DNA from: G963669295 sp963669295
GTDB lineage: Bacteria; Bacteroidota; Bacteroidia; Flavobacteriales_D; CALLUQ01
DNA: 64,000 nucleotides
Reading direction: 5' to 3'
NCBI GenBank assembly: GCA_963669295.1
Contig: OY769938.1
Location: 3,782,001 to 3,846,000 of the forward strand
Shown: positions 54,310 to 61,621 of the stretch, one piece after another
Position numbering within the stretch: the stretch's first letter is position 1
Layout of the letters: the number at the start of each line of letters is the position of its first letter
Program-made: the position numbers and the translations under genes
The notes under the pieces: generated by a model
The model's input: the letters and a program-made list of their open reading frames with translations, nothing else
What the model was told of the DNA's origin: nothing
Database searches by the model: none

Positions 54310-55356
54310 CTATGCTGTTTCGGGGCGTAGCTTGCGCACTTGTGCTCCAGCTTGCCACAATTCCGATTCTCGTATTTCCTTCAACTCTTTTTCCAGTTGC
54401 TCGCGGTAGTCGTCTTTTTGTCCTGAAGCAATAACGATGGCGGCTTCTTTACCAGTGGCTACGCTATTGTACAATTCGTCGAATACTGGTTCGGTGGCTT
54501 TCCTGAATTTGTGCCGCCAGTCGAGCGCACCCCGTTGGGCGGTTACCGAAGTGTTGGCATACATCCAATCCATGCCGTTTTCAGCCACCAGGGGCATAAG
54601 GCTTTGGGTCAATTCTTCTACCGTTTCGTTGAAGGCTTCAGAAGGAGAGTGCCCATTTTTGCGCAATACATTGTACTGGGCTTCAAACAGTCCGGCCAAT
54701 GCACCCATTAAAATACCACGCTCTCCGGTAAGGTCGGAGTATACTTCTTTTTTAAAGTCGGTTTCAAAGAGGTAGCCCGATCCTACGCCAATGCCCAATG
54801 CTTTTACACGGTTATGGGCATTGCCAGTGGCATCCTGGTATACGGCATAGCTGGAGTTGATGCCTTTACCAGCTACAAACAACCGTCGCAAGGAGGTTCC
54901 CGACCCTTTAGGGGCTACCAGTATTACATCTACCTCGGCAGGAGGAATGATGCCTGTTTGTTCGTTAAAGGTAACACCAAATCCATGCGAGAAGTAAAGG
55001 GCCTTGCCTGGGGTAAGGTGTTTTTTGATGGTAGGCCACTGATCGATTTGCCCGGCATCAGAAAGGAGGTACTGGATGATGGTGCCTTTCTCGCAAGCGG
55101 TTTCAATGTCGAATAGGTTGTTGCCTTCTTCCCAGCCATCGGCCACCGCACGGTGCCAACTTTTGGAGTTTTTACGTTGCCCAACAATAACGTTGAACCC
55201 GTTGTCTTTAAGGTTCAACGATTGTCCCGGCCCCTGCACACCATAGCCAATTACGGCAATGGTTTCGTTGCTAAGGGTTGCTTGTGCTTTGCTTAGTGGA
55301 AACTCTTTTCGTGTTACCACTGTTTCTTCTACATTTCCAAATGTTATTGTTGCCAT
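54310..55356 (-). CDS. ilvC: ketol-acid reductoisomerase
   Basis: This 348-residue enzyme uses NADPH and Mg to isomerise and reduce acetolactate and acetohydroxybutyrate. The Rossmann motif is IGYGVQGPGQSLNLKDNGFN near residue 35. The metal/substrate part has SDLTGERGILMGALAGLFEAQYNVL near 210. VGQRKNSKSW suggests NADPH rather than NADH. The end is longer than the compact class I enzymes by about 15 residues. It is 35 bases after ilvN and 2 bases before ilvA. Confidence 0.95.
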   Translation of the reverse strand: MATITFGNVEETVVTRKEFPLSKAQATLSNETIAVIGYGVQGPGQSLNLKDNGFNVIVGQRKNSKSWHRAVADGWEEGNNLFDIETACEKGTIIQYLLSDAGQIDQWPTIKKHLTPGKALYFSHGFGVTFNEQTGIIPPAEVDVILVAPKGSGTSLRRLFVAGKGINSSYAVYQDATGNAHNRVKALGIGVGSGYLFETDFKKEVYSDLTGERGILMGALAGLFEAQYNVLRKNGHSPSEAFNETVEELTQSLMPLVAENGMDWMYANTSVTAQRGALDWRHKFRKATEPVFDELYNSVATGKEAAIVIASGQKDDYREQLEKELKEIRESELWQAGAQVRKLRPETA

Positions 55357-55391
55357 TGTGATTTTATTTTAGCGTTTCATGTTTATTTGAG

Positions 55392-55928
55392 TTAATGCCA
55401 TGCCAACTGGGCTTCTTCCAGTTCTTGCAAATAGGCCGATAGTGCTTTCATTGGTTTGGTGATGGCAATGCTGCCCGAACGTACAAATTCAAGTACTCCA
55501 TAGGGTTGTAGGGTATCGAACAGTTGCTGTGTTTCTTCGGGATGCCCCGTTTTTTCAATCACCAAATATTCGGGTTCGATGGCCAGTACGCGGATGTTGC
55601 TATCGCGTACCAACACTTCTACCTTGTTGTGTTGCAATGCGGTTACAGGAATTTTGTACAGTGCAATTTCCTGGTGTACCAGCGATTCGGTATCGTGTAC
55701 AAATGCTTTGAGCACTTCTACTTGTTTTTCGATCTGCTTCACCATCTTTACAGCTTGCTCCATGGTGGCTTCTACCACAATGGTAAACCGGTGCACTCCC
55801 TTAATTTCCGATTCGGAAACGGTGAGGCTTTCGATGTTGAGCTTGCGTCGGGTAAAGATGACGGTAATGCGGTGCAAAAGCCCGATTTTATTTTCTGTAA
55901 ATACCGATACAGTGAGTGGTTGTTTCAT
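55392..55928 (-). CDS. ilvN: acetolactate synthase small (regulatory) subunit
   Basis: This 178-residue protein carries an N-terminal ACT domain (SVFTENKIGLLHRITVIFTRRKLNIESLTVS), which is the site of valine feedback in known enzymes, and a C-terminal ALS_ss_C-type domain to about residue 165. It binds and activates the large subunit. The start overlaps the ilvB stop by 4 bases, ensuring coupled synthesis. Confidence 0.95.
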   Translation of the reverse strand: MKQPLTVSVFTENKIGLLHRITVIFTRRKLNIESLTVSESEIKGVHRFTIVVEATMEQAVKMVKQIEKQVEVLKAFVHDTESLVHQEIALYKIPVTALQHNKVEVLVRDSNIRVLAIEPEYLVIEKTGHPEETQQLFDTLQPYGVLEFVRSGSIAITKPMKALSAYLQELEEAQLAWH

Positions 55929-57664
55929 GGTGCACAGAGTTTTACTTGATCTACCGATGCTCCGGTAGGGATCATTGGAAATACATTGTCTTCTTTTTCT
56001 ACCACTACTTCAAGCAGGTAGCTGCCATTATGGGCCAACATGGTAGCAACGGCTTCATCGAGCATGGTTCGATCTTCTATCCGTTGTGCAGGGATGTGAT
56101 AGCCTTTGGCAATGGTAACAAAGTCGGGATTGGTCATTTCGGTGGAGGAGTACCGTTGATCGAAGAACAGTTGTTGCCACTGCCTTACCATGCCCAAAAA
56201 GCTGTTGTTGAGCACCACTATTTTTACTGCGGCTTGTGTTTGGAAGATGGTGCCCAATTCTTGTAGGGTCATTTGAAACCCTCCATCACCAATAACAGCC
56301 ACCACTTCTTGTTGTGGGCGGGCCAATTTGGCACCCAGTGCTGCGGGAAGTGCGAAGCCCATAGTACCCAGTCCACCAGAAGTAACGTTGGTGCGTGGGG
56401 TGTTGAATTGATAGTAGCGCGAAGCAATCATTTGGTGCTGTCCGACATCGGTAACCAGCACTGCGTTACCTTTTGTTTTTTCGGAGATATGGCGTACTAC
56501 TTCTCCCATTTTTAGCCCGTTGGTAGTAGGGTAGAGGTCGTGCTGCATTACCTGCTCGTATTCCACTGCTTCGCATTGCTTGAACGATTGTATCCATGCC
56601 TGATGTTGAGCGGGTTGAACCTGACTTGTAAGCGCCTCTAACGCGGCTTTTGCATCGGCATTGATGGCTACGGTAGTGGTCACGTTTTTATCGATTTCTG
56701 CCGGGTCGATTTCAATGTGAATGACCTTGGCTTGTTTGGCGTAGGTGGCTAAATCGCCTGTTACGCGGTCGTCGAAACGCATGCCTACAGCAATGAGTAC
56801 ATCGCATGCGTTGGTGTTTACATTGGGGCCATAGTTGCCGTGCATGCCTACCATGCCCATGTAAAGAGGATGATTGGTGGGCATGGCTGATAGTCCTAAC
56901 AAAGTGCTGGCCACGGGGATGTTGGCTTTTTCAGCCAATTGCGCAAGTGCTTCTTGTGCTTGCGATAAGAGCACCCCTTGTCCTACGATGAGGTAAGGTT
57001 TTTTGGCGTTGTTGATGAGTGCAGCAGCATCAGCTACATCAGCATGGTGAAGTGCTGGTTGTGGCAGGTAACTTCTTATTTTTTTGCATGGCTCGTAGTA
57101 AAATTCCATGACCTCGAATTGCGCGTTTTTAGTGATGTCGATAAGTACTGGCCCCGGCCTACCGGTACGGGCAATGTAAAATGCTTTGGCCATGATTTCG
57201 GGTATTTCTTCGGCCCGAGTTACCTGGTAGTTCCACTTGGTTATAGGCATGGAGATGCCTACTACATCAGTTTCCTGGAAAGCATCGGTGCCCAGTAGGT
57301 GAGCACCTACCTGACCGGTGATGCATACCAATGGGGTGGAGTCGATTTGTGCATCGGCAATGCCAGTGATGAGGTTGGTGGCTCCAGGGCCTGAAGTGGC
57401 TATGCAAACGCCTGTTTTTCCCGATACACGAGCATAGCCTTGTGCAGCGTGGGTAGCTCCTTGTTCGTGCCTTACCAATACATGTTTGAGTTGTTGCTGG
57501 TAATCGTATAACGCATCGTATACCGGCATAATGGCTCCTCCGGGGTAGCCAAACAAAGTGTCTACTTGCTCCTCTAATAGCGAGAGCACTACAGCTTCGG
57601 CTCCGGTAACGGTGGTGCCTACTTTGTTGGTAAGTGTGCGATGGGTAGTGGTTAAGGTTTCCAT
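55925..57664 (-). CDS. ilvB: acetolactate synthase large subunit
   Basis: This 579-residue ThDP enzyme condenses pyruvate with pyruvate or 2-oxobutanoate. It has the activating Glu region VRHEQGATHAAQGYARVSGKTG near residue 65, the central FAD-type domain and the ThDP/Mg motif GDGGFQMTLQELGTI near 450 closing with NNSFLGMVRQWQ. The E-D-B-N-C-A gene order gives a complete Ile/Val path. Spacing to ilvD is 1 base. Confidence 0.97.
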   Translation of the reverse strand: METLTTTHRTLTNKVGTTVTGAEAVVLSLLEEQVDTLFGYPGGAIMPVYDALYDYQQQLKHVLVRHEQGATHAAQGYARVSGKTGVCIATSGPGATNLITGIADAQIDSTPLVCITGQVGAHLLGTDAFQETDVVGISMPITKWNYQVTRAEEIPEIMAKAFYIARTGRPGPVLIDITKNAQFEVMEFYYEPCKKIRSYLPQPALHHADVADAAALINNAKKPYLIVGQGVLLSQAQEALAQLAEKANIPVASTLLGLSAMPTNHPLYMGMVGMHGNYGPNVNTNACDVLIAVGMRFDDRVTGDLATYAKQAKVIHIEIDPAEIDKNVTTTVAINADAKAALEALTSQVQPAQHQAWIQSFKQCEAVEYEQVMQHDLYPTTNGLKMGEVVRHISEKTKGNAVLVTDVGQHQMIASRYYQFNTPRTNVTSGGLGTMGFALPAALGAKLARPQQEVVAVIGDGGFQMTLQELGTIFQTQAAVKIVVLNNSFLGMVRQWQQLFFDQRYSSTEMTNPDFVTIAKGYHIPAQRIEDRTMLDEAVATMLAHNGSYLLEVVVEKEDNVFPMIPTGASVDQVKLCAP

Positions 57665-57665
57665 G

Positions 57666-59342
57666 TTAAAACTGATCGGTTACACAGCCTTCGGAAGCTG
57701 AGGCTACCGAGCGTGCGTATTTGTACAACATTCCTCCCGTTGCTTTAAGTGGGGGAGTTTGCCACTTTGCTTTTCGCGCTGCTATTTCGTTGTCGAACAG
57801 CAGTACTTCAATGGTGTTGTTGGTAGCATCAATAACAATGTTGTCGCCATCTTCCAGGAGGGCGATGAGGCCACCTTCTTGTGCTTCGGGGGTGATGTGT
57901 CCTACTACAAAGCCATGGCTACCACCCGAAAATCGACCATCGGTAATGAGGGCTACATCGTTGCCCAGTCCGGCTCCCATGAGGGCAGCAGTAGGTTTGA
58001 GCATTTCTGGCATGCCCGGCCCGCCTTTAGGGCCTTCGTAGCGAATCACCACTACATTGCCTTTTTTTACTTCTCCTTTTTTGATGCCTTCGTTGGCCTC
58101 CTGCTCGCTGTTGTACACTTTGGCAGTGCCTTCAAAACGTTCGCCTTCCTTGCCAGTAATTTTGGCAACTGCTCCTTGTTCAGCGAGGTTGCCGTACAGT
58201 ATTTGCAAATGCCCTGATGGTTTAAGCGGTGCTGTTACCGGGCGAATGACTTCCTGATCCGTTGGCAGTTCAGGAACTTCTTCAAGGTTTTCGGCCACTG
58301 TTTTTCCGGTTACCGTCATGCAATGGCCATGCAACAGCCCAGCGTTGAGCAAGCGTTTCATTACGGCAGGCACTCCACCTATGGCATGTACATCTTCCAT
58401 GAGGTATTGTCCGCTGGGCTTTAAATCTCCGAGGTAAGGAGTACGGTCGCTGATGCGCTGAAAGTCGTTGAGGGTGAGGGGCACTTTGGCCGATTGAGCG
58501 ATGGCCAGCAGGTGCAACACTGCATTGGTAGATCCTCCCAATGCCATAACTACCGTTAGTGCATTTTCAAACGATTGTTGGGTGAGGATGTCGCGTGGCT
58601 TTAAGTCGTGTGCCAACAAGTGGTGCATGGCTGCTCCTGCGGCAATGCATTCTTTTTGCTTTGCTGCTCCAACTGCTGGGTTGGAAGCGCTGTAGGGCAG
58701 GCTCATGCCCAACGCTTCTATGGCCGACGACATGGTGTTGGCGGTGTACATGCCTCCACATGCTCCAGCTCCCGGACAGGCATTTTTCACTACCCCTTTA
58801 AAGTCTTCGGCAGAGATTTTACCTGCATATTTTTCGCCCAGTGCTTCAAAGGCTGAAACAATGTTGAGCTTTTTGCCCTTATGGCATCCTGAGCCAATAG
58901 ACCCACCATATACCAGGATGGCTGGGCGGTTGAGGCGGCACATGGCCATCATGGCGCCAGGCATGTTTTTATCGCAGCCTACTACTGCTACCACCCCGTC
59001 GTAATTCATGCCGTGAATTACTGTTTCGATGGAGTCGGCAATGATGTCGCGCGAGGGAAGCGAGTAGCGCATGCCGGGAGTACCCATGGAAATGCCATCG
59101 CTTACCCCAATGGTATTAAAAATAAGTCCTACCAGGTCTTTTTGTTGAGTGCCTTGCTTTACCTCTTTTGCCAGGTCGTTGAGGTGCATGTTGCACGGGT
59201 TGCCTTCGTAGCCAGTGCTTACGATGCCTACCTGCGGTTTTTTTAGGTCGTCTTCCGTTAACCCGATGGCATGTAGCATGGCTTGTGCTGCGGGTTGTGT
59301 TTCATCCTGGGTGATTCGCTTGCTGTATTTGTTGAGTTCCAT
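57666..59342 (-). CDS. ilvD: dihydroxy-acid dehydratase
   Basis: This 558-residue Fe-S enzyme converts dihydroxy-acids to 2-oxo acids. Cluster ligands are in PCNMHL near residue 50, GCDKNMPGAMMA near 122 and ACPGAGACGGMYTANTM near 192. The C-terminal half has ITDGRFSGGSHGFVVGHITPEA near 470. It lies 150 bases downstream of ilvE, the widest gap in the operon, and only 1 base from ilvB. Confidence 0.97.
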   Translation of the reverse strand: MELNKYSKRITQDETQPAAQAMLHAIGLTEDDLKKPQVGIVSTGYEGNPCNMHLNDLAKEVKQGTQQKDLVGLIFNTIGVSDGISMGTPGMRYSLPSRDIIADSIETVIHGMNYDGVVAVVGCDKNMPGAMMAMCRLNRPAILVYGGSIGSGCHKGKKLNIVSAFEALGEKYAGKISAEDFKGVVKNACPGAGACGGMYTANTMSSAIEALGMSLPYSASNPAVGAAKQKECIAAGAAMHHLLAHDLKPRDILTQQSFENALTVVMALGGSTNAVLHLLAIAQSAKVPLTLNDFQRISDRTPYLGDLKPSGQYLMEDVHAIGGVPAVMKRLLNAGLLHGHCMTVTGKTVAENLEEVPELPTDQEVIRPVTAPLKPSGHLQILYGNLAEQGAVAKITGKEGERFEGTAKVYNSEQEANEGIKKGEVKKGNVVVIRYEGPKGGPGMPEMLKPTAALMGAGLGNDVALITDGRFSGGSHGFVVGHITPEAQEGGLIALLEDGDNIVIDATNNTIEVLLFDNEIAARKAKWQTPPLKATGGMLYKYARSVASASEGCVTDQF

Positions 59343-59492
59343 TGGTTGTTAAATTTTATTCGAAACTAGTGGAGGCGTTATTGGCCTGCCAATTAAAGTT
59401 GGTTGGTTTTACAATGTTCAAATGCGGTTTGTATTTGTTGTTTTTTCACGCTATTCAAGGAATTGCCAGTAGGGTGTTTTACAATGCTCAAC
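59343..59492 (-). other. 150-base gap between ilvE and ilvD
   Basis: No gene or terminator is seen. Read on the minus strand it holds the 11-base direct repeat CATTGTAAAAC twice, about 70 bases apart. The lack of a hairpin suggests that transcription continues through to ilvD; an internal promoter cannot be excluded. Confidence 0.4.
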
Positions 59493-60383
59493 TTACACCA
59501 GCGCAAAATCTTGATACTCATTATGGGCCACCCGCTGTCGGTATTTTCGAGCCAGTTGATGCCCCATCGTATCTTCCCAGTCGAGTTGAAAAGGAGTACC
59601 ATTTAACGATTTTATGCCGGCAACTTCAGCAGCTGTTCCGGTGAAAAAAGCACCATCGGCATGTTGTAATTCTTCGGGAGTGAAGAGTGTTTCATGCAGT
59701 TCAAACCCTAACTCTTCAGCCAATTCAAATAGGGTAGCGCGGGTGATGCCGGGTAAGATATTGCCCAATTTTGGTGTGTAAAGCACGCCTTTCTTCTCGT
59801 AAAAGAAATTGGCACCCGACCCTTCGGCAACGTAGCCATTGGCATCGAGCAATAAGGCTTCGTCGTACCCCTTGCTTTTGGCTTCCCTGGTGGCCAAAAT
59901 AGAGTTCACATAATGGCCCGTTACCTTGGCTTCAACATGGCACGAAAGTGGGTTGGGGCGTTGGTAAGTGCTTACCATAACATCCAACAACTGATGGCCA
60001 AGGTACAAGCCCCATTCCCAGGCACAAAGCAATACATGGGTGGTTTCAGTGGGTTGTAAAGACATGTTGGTGTCTGAATATACCAGCGGACGGATGTAAG
60101 CATTTTCCAGGTTGTTTTTTTCCAGCAGTTGATAGGTTAATGCGGTGAGCTCTTCTACAGTGTAGGGCAGTGCCAAATGCATCTTTTGTGCCGAGTAATG
60201 GAGCCGCTCGTAGTGCTCGCGGGCCTTAAATATGCGAGTGCCGCCATCGGTTTTGTAGGCCCGTATGCCTTCAAATACACCGCTGCCATAATGCAGGGTT
60301 TGATTGTACAGGCTGGTGTGTGCATCTTTTGCAAGAAGCCAGTTGCCATCGAGAAATAAGGTGGTGTGTTCGTTGAAATACAT
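59493..60383 (-). CDS. ilvE: branched-chain amino acid aminotransferase
   Basis: This 296-residue fold-type IV PLP enzyme does the last step to Val, Ile and Leu. Lys153 in EAKVTGHYVNS is the Schiff-base Lys. YGSGVFEGIRAY near residue 32 and NGYVAEGSGANFF near 185 are family signatures. The start at ATG 60383 (MYFNEHTTLFLDG) lies 34 bases after the T tract of the second attenuator; an upstream ATG at 60416 would begin within that terminator. It is the first structural gene of the operon, so it is controlled directly by the leader region. Confidence 0.96.
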   Translation of the reverse strand: MYFNEHTTLFLDGNWLLAKDAHTSLYNQTLHYGSGVFEGIRAYKTDGGTRIFKAREHYERLHYSAQKMHLALPYTVEELTALTYQLLEKNNLENAYIRPLVYSDTNMSLQPTETTHVLLCAWEWGLYLGHQLLDVMVSTYQRPNPLSCHVEAKVTGHYVNSILATREAKSKGYDEALLLDANGYVAEGSGANFFYEKKGVLYTPKLGNILPGITRATLFELAEELGFELHETLFTPEELQHADGAFFTGTAAEVAGIKSLNGTPFQLDWEDTMGHQLARKYRQRVAHNEYQDFALV

Positions 60384-60416
60384 GGTGTTTGTTTTAGCTG
60401 TTTTGTTTTTGTGCAT

Positions 60417-60447
60417 AAAAAAAAGCCCTTCGGTGAGAAGGGCTTTT
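60417..60447 (-). terminator. attenuator terminator 2, immediately before ilvE
   Basis: AAAAGCCCTTC (60421-60431) pairs with GAAGGGCTTTT (60437-60447), loop GGTGA on the plus strand; on the minus strand eight T residues follow. The terminator ends 34 bases before the ilvE start and comes 33 bases after leader peptide 2. GTGAGAA at 60433-60439 (plus) can instead pair with TTCTCAC at 60477-60483, which contains the leader stop codon; that pairing would prevent termination. Confidence 0.92.
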
Positions 60448-60479
60448 TGTTTTCTAAATCGAAATTGTAGCTACCATTC

Positions 60480-60671
60480 TCACTCCCGCTGTGTGATAAT
60501 AATCACGACGCTGCTAATAATGGGGGTGATAATGACTTGATTCAATTTCATGGTATAACGCTCTACTAATGTCAACAAATGTAAGGCAGCAATGTGTGCC
60601 ATCAGTACCAAAAAAAAGCTTGTTTTAAAAGCTCTGATTGCTATTGCTGTTGGTTGATTTGTTGATTTCAT
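60480..60671 (-). CDS. ilv leader peptide 2 (63 or 23 residues, Ile/Val-rich)
   Basis: The last 23 codons from ATG 60551 read with V-I-I-T-P-I-I-S-S-V-V-I-I-I-T, ten Ile/Val residues, right before the stop and terminator. This is the design of E. coli ilvL, where ribosome stalling on Ile/Val codons permits read-through. The frame is open up to ATG 60671, preceded by A-rich sequence typical of Bacteroidota starts. That 63-residue version also has a Leu-rich part (FFLVLMAHIAALHLLTLV), so it could sense Leu, Val and Ile together; 22 of its 63 residues are branched-chain. Which ATG is used cannot be told from sequence. A weak hairpin AGCTT/AAGCT followed by eight T lies inside the long version. 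Confidence 0.75.
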   Translation of the reverse strand: MKSTNQPTAIAIRAFKTSFFLVLMAHIAALHLLTLVERYTMKLNQVIITPIISSVVIIITQRE

Positions 60672-60729
60672 TGGTTTTTTCTGTTTAAATTTTAAAAGTC
60701 AAAACAACTATATGTGTATGGTAACGGCC

Positions 60730-60761
60730 AAAAAAAAAGCCCTTCTGGTGAGAAGGGCTTT
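60730..60761 (-). terminator. attenuator terminator 1
   Basis: AAAGCCCTTCT (60736-60746) pairs perfectly with AGAAGGGCTTT (60751-60761), loop GGTG; on the minus strand nine T residues follow. Its stem and loop are nearly identical to terminator 2, suggesting duplication. TGGTGAGA at 60746-60753 can instead pair with TCTCACCA at 60784-60791, which holds the stop codon of leader peptide 1. Confidence 0.92.
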
Positions 60762-60785
60762 CGTTGTATCGTTAGCACATGCATC

Positions 60786-60848
60786 TCACCACCGTGGTTC
60801 GTTTCCGACCACGACTGCAATAATTGAGATAATGTGAATGTTTCGCAT
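60786..60848 (-). CDS. ilv leader peptide 1 (20 residues, Ile/Val-rich)
   Basis: This 20-codon frame (ATG at 60848, TGA at 60786-60788) contains I-H-I-I-S-I-I-A-V-V-V, eight Ile/Val in eleven residues, then GNEPRW. It is too short for ordinary gene finding. It begins only ~17 bases after the -7 promoter element. The last codons fold into a GAAA-tetraloop hairpin (CGTGGTCG with CGAACCACG, 60793-60813), matching the pause hairpin of classical leaders. The terminator comes 25 bases after its stop. The structure is that of a ribosome-mediated attenuator. Confidence 0.8.
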   Translation of the reverse strand: MRNIHIISIIAVVVGNEPRW

Positions 60849-60864
60849 AGTTGTTTTGTTGGTA

Positions 60865-60896
60865 CAAAGTTAAGGCAATAAAAAAATGACTTCCAA
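60865..60896 (-). promoter_or_regulatory. promoter of the ilv leader/operon (TTG-N21-TAACTTTG)
   Basis: On the minus strand TTG (60894-60896) is followed after 21 bases by TAACTTTG (60865-60872), an exact match to the Bacteroidota -7 consensus TAnnTTTG with -33 TTG spacing. The transcript would start about 5-7 bases downstream, giving a very short leader before the first ATG at 60848. Confidence 0.75.
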
Positions 60897-61110
60897 GCAA
60901 AAAGTTGAACTTTTTTTCTACCCTACTACGTAGGGTATTTGAAGGAGGCGTTGGGTGTTGTTCAGTTGAATATTGACGAAAAAATTGTCATTTGGTGCCA
61001 AAATGCCCTACGAGATGTGTTCTTTCAAAAAGAGTAATTTTCACTCCTTATTTTTCCCTAAAAATCAACAAATAATAGCAAATCAATACCGTATTTGCAG
61101 GAGGTGCTCC
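60897..61110. other. spacer between ilv promoter and 44-bp repeats
   Basis: About 215 bases, A/T-rich, with CTACCCTACTACGTAGGGTA near 60920-60940 containing the near-palindrome TACCCTACTACGTAGGGTA. That imperfect inverted repeat (CCCTAC/GTAGGG) lies about 25 bases upstream of the -33 element and could be an operator. No gene is seen. Confidence 0.4.
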
Positions 61111-61594
61111 GAGCATCACTGGTATACACTCGAACTATTGCCAGGGGATGTTCCAACCATTGATGGTATACACTCGAACTATTGCCAGGGGATGTTCCGA
61201 CCATTGATGGTATACACTCCACCCATTGCCAGGGGATGTTCCGACCATTGATGGTATACACTCCACCCATTGCCAGGGGATGTTCCGACCATTGATGGTA
61301 TACACTCCACCCATTGCCAGGGGATGTTCCGACCATTGATGGTACACACTCCACCCATTGCCAGGGGATGTTCCGACCATTGATGGTATACACTCCACCC
61401 ATTGCCAGGGGATGTTCCGACCATTGATGGTACACACTCCACCCATTGCCAGGAGATGTTCCGACCATTGATGGTACACACTCCACCTATTGCCAGGGGA
61501 TGTTTGGACCATTGATGGGGTGCACTCCACCCATTGCCAGGGGATGTTTGGACCATTGATGGGGTGCGCTTAGACTATTAACAAGGGATGTGCT
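61111..61594. repeat. 44-bp tandem repeat, 11 copies
   Basis: Units start at 61111 and every 44 bases to 61551 with no insertion or deletion; the consensus begins GACCATTGATGG and ends CCAGGGGATGTTCC, with GTATACAC or GTACACAC in the middle. The outer copies (61111, 61507, 61551) are more diverged than the inner ones, as expected from unequal crossing over. It starts 27 bases past the stop of the minus-strand gene at 61622, so it lies in that gene's 3' region and upstream of the ilv promoter. CCATTGATGG can form a short hairpin in each copy. Since 44 is not a multiple of 3, the open frames across it are not coding. Confidence 0.92.
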
Positions 61595-61621
61595 GACTAT
61601 TGTAAGCCATCAATCTACCCT

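Noticed and set aside
61058..61556. Three overlapping minus-strand open frames of 125-142 codons across the 44-bp repeats
   Set aside because: A 44-bp unit without stops leaves all three frames open; the frames repeat the same 44-residue cycle and lack any non-repeat domain or start signal.
61111..61594. CRISPR-like array
   Set aside because: The whole 44-base unit is conserved and there are no variable spacers; no cas genes are in the window.
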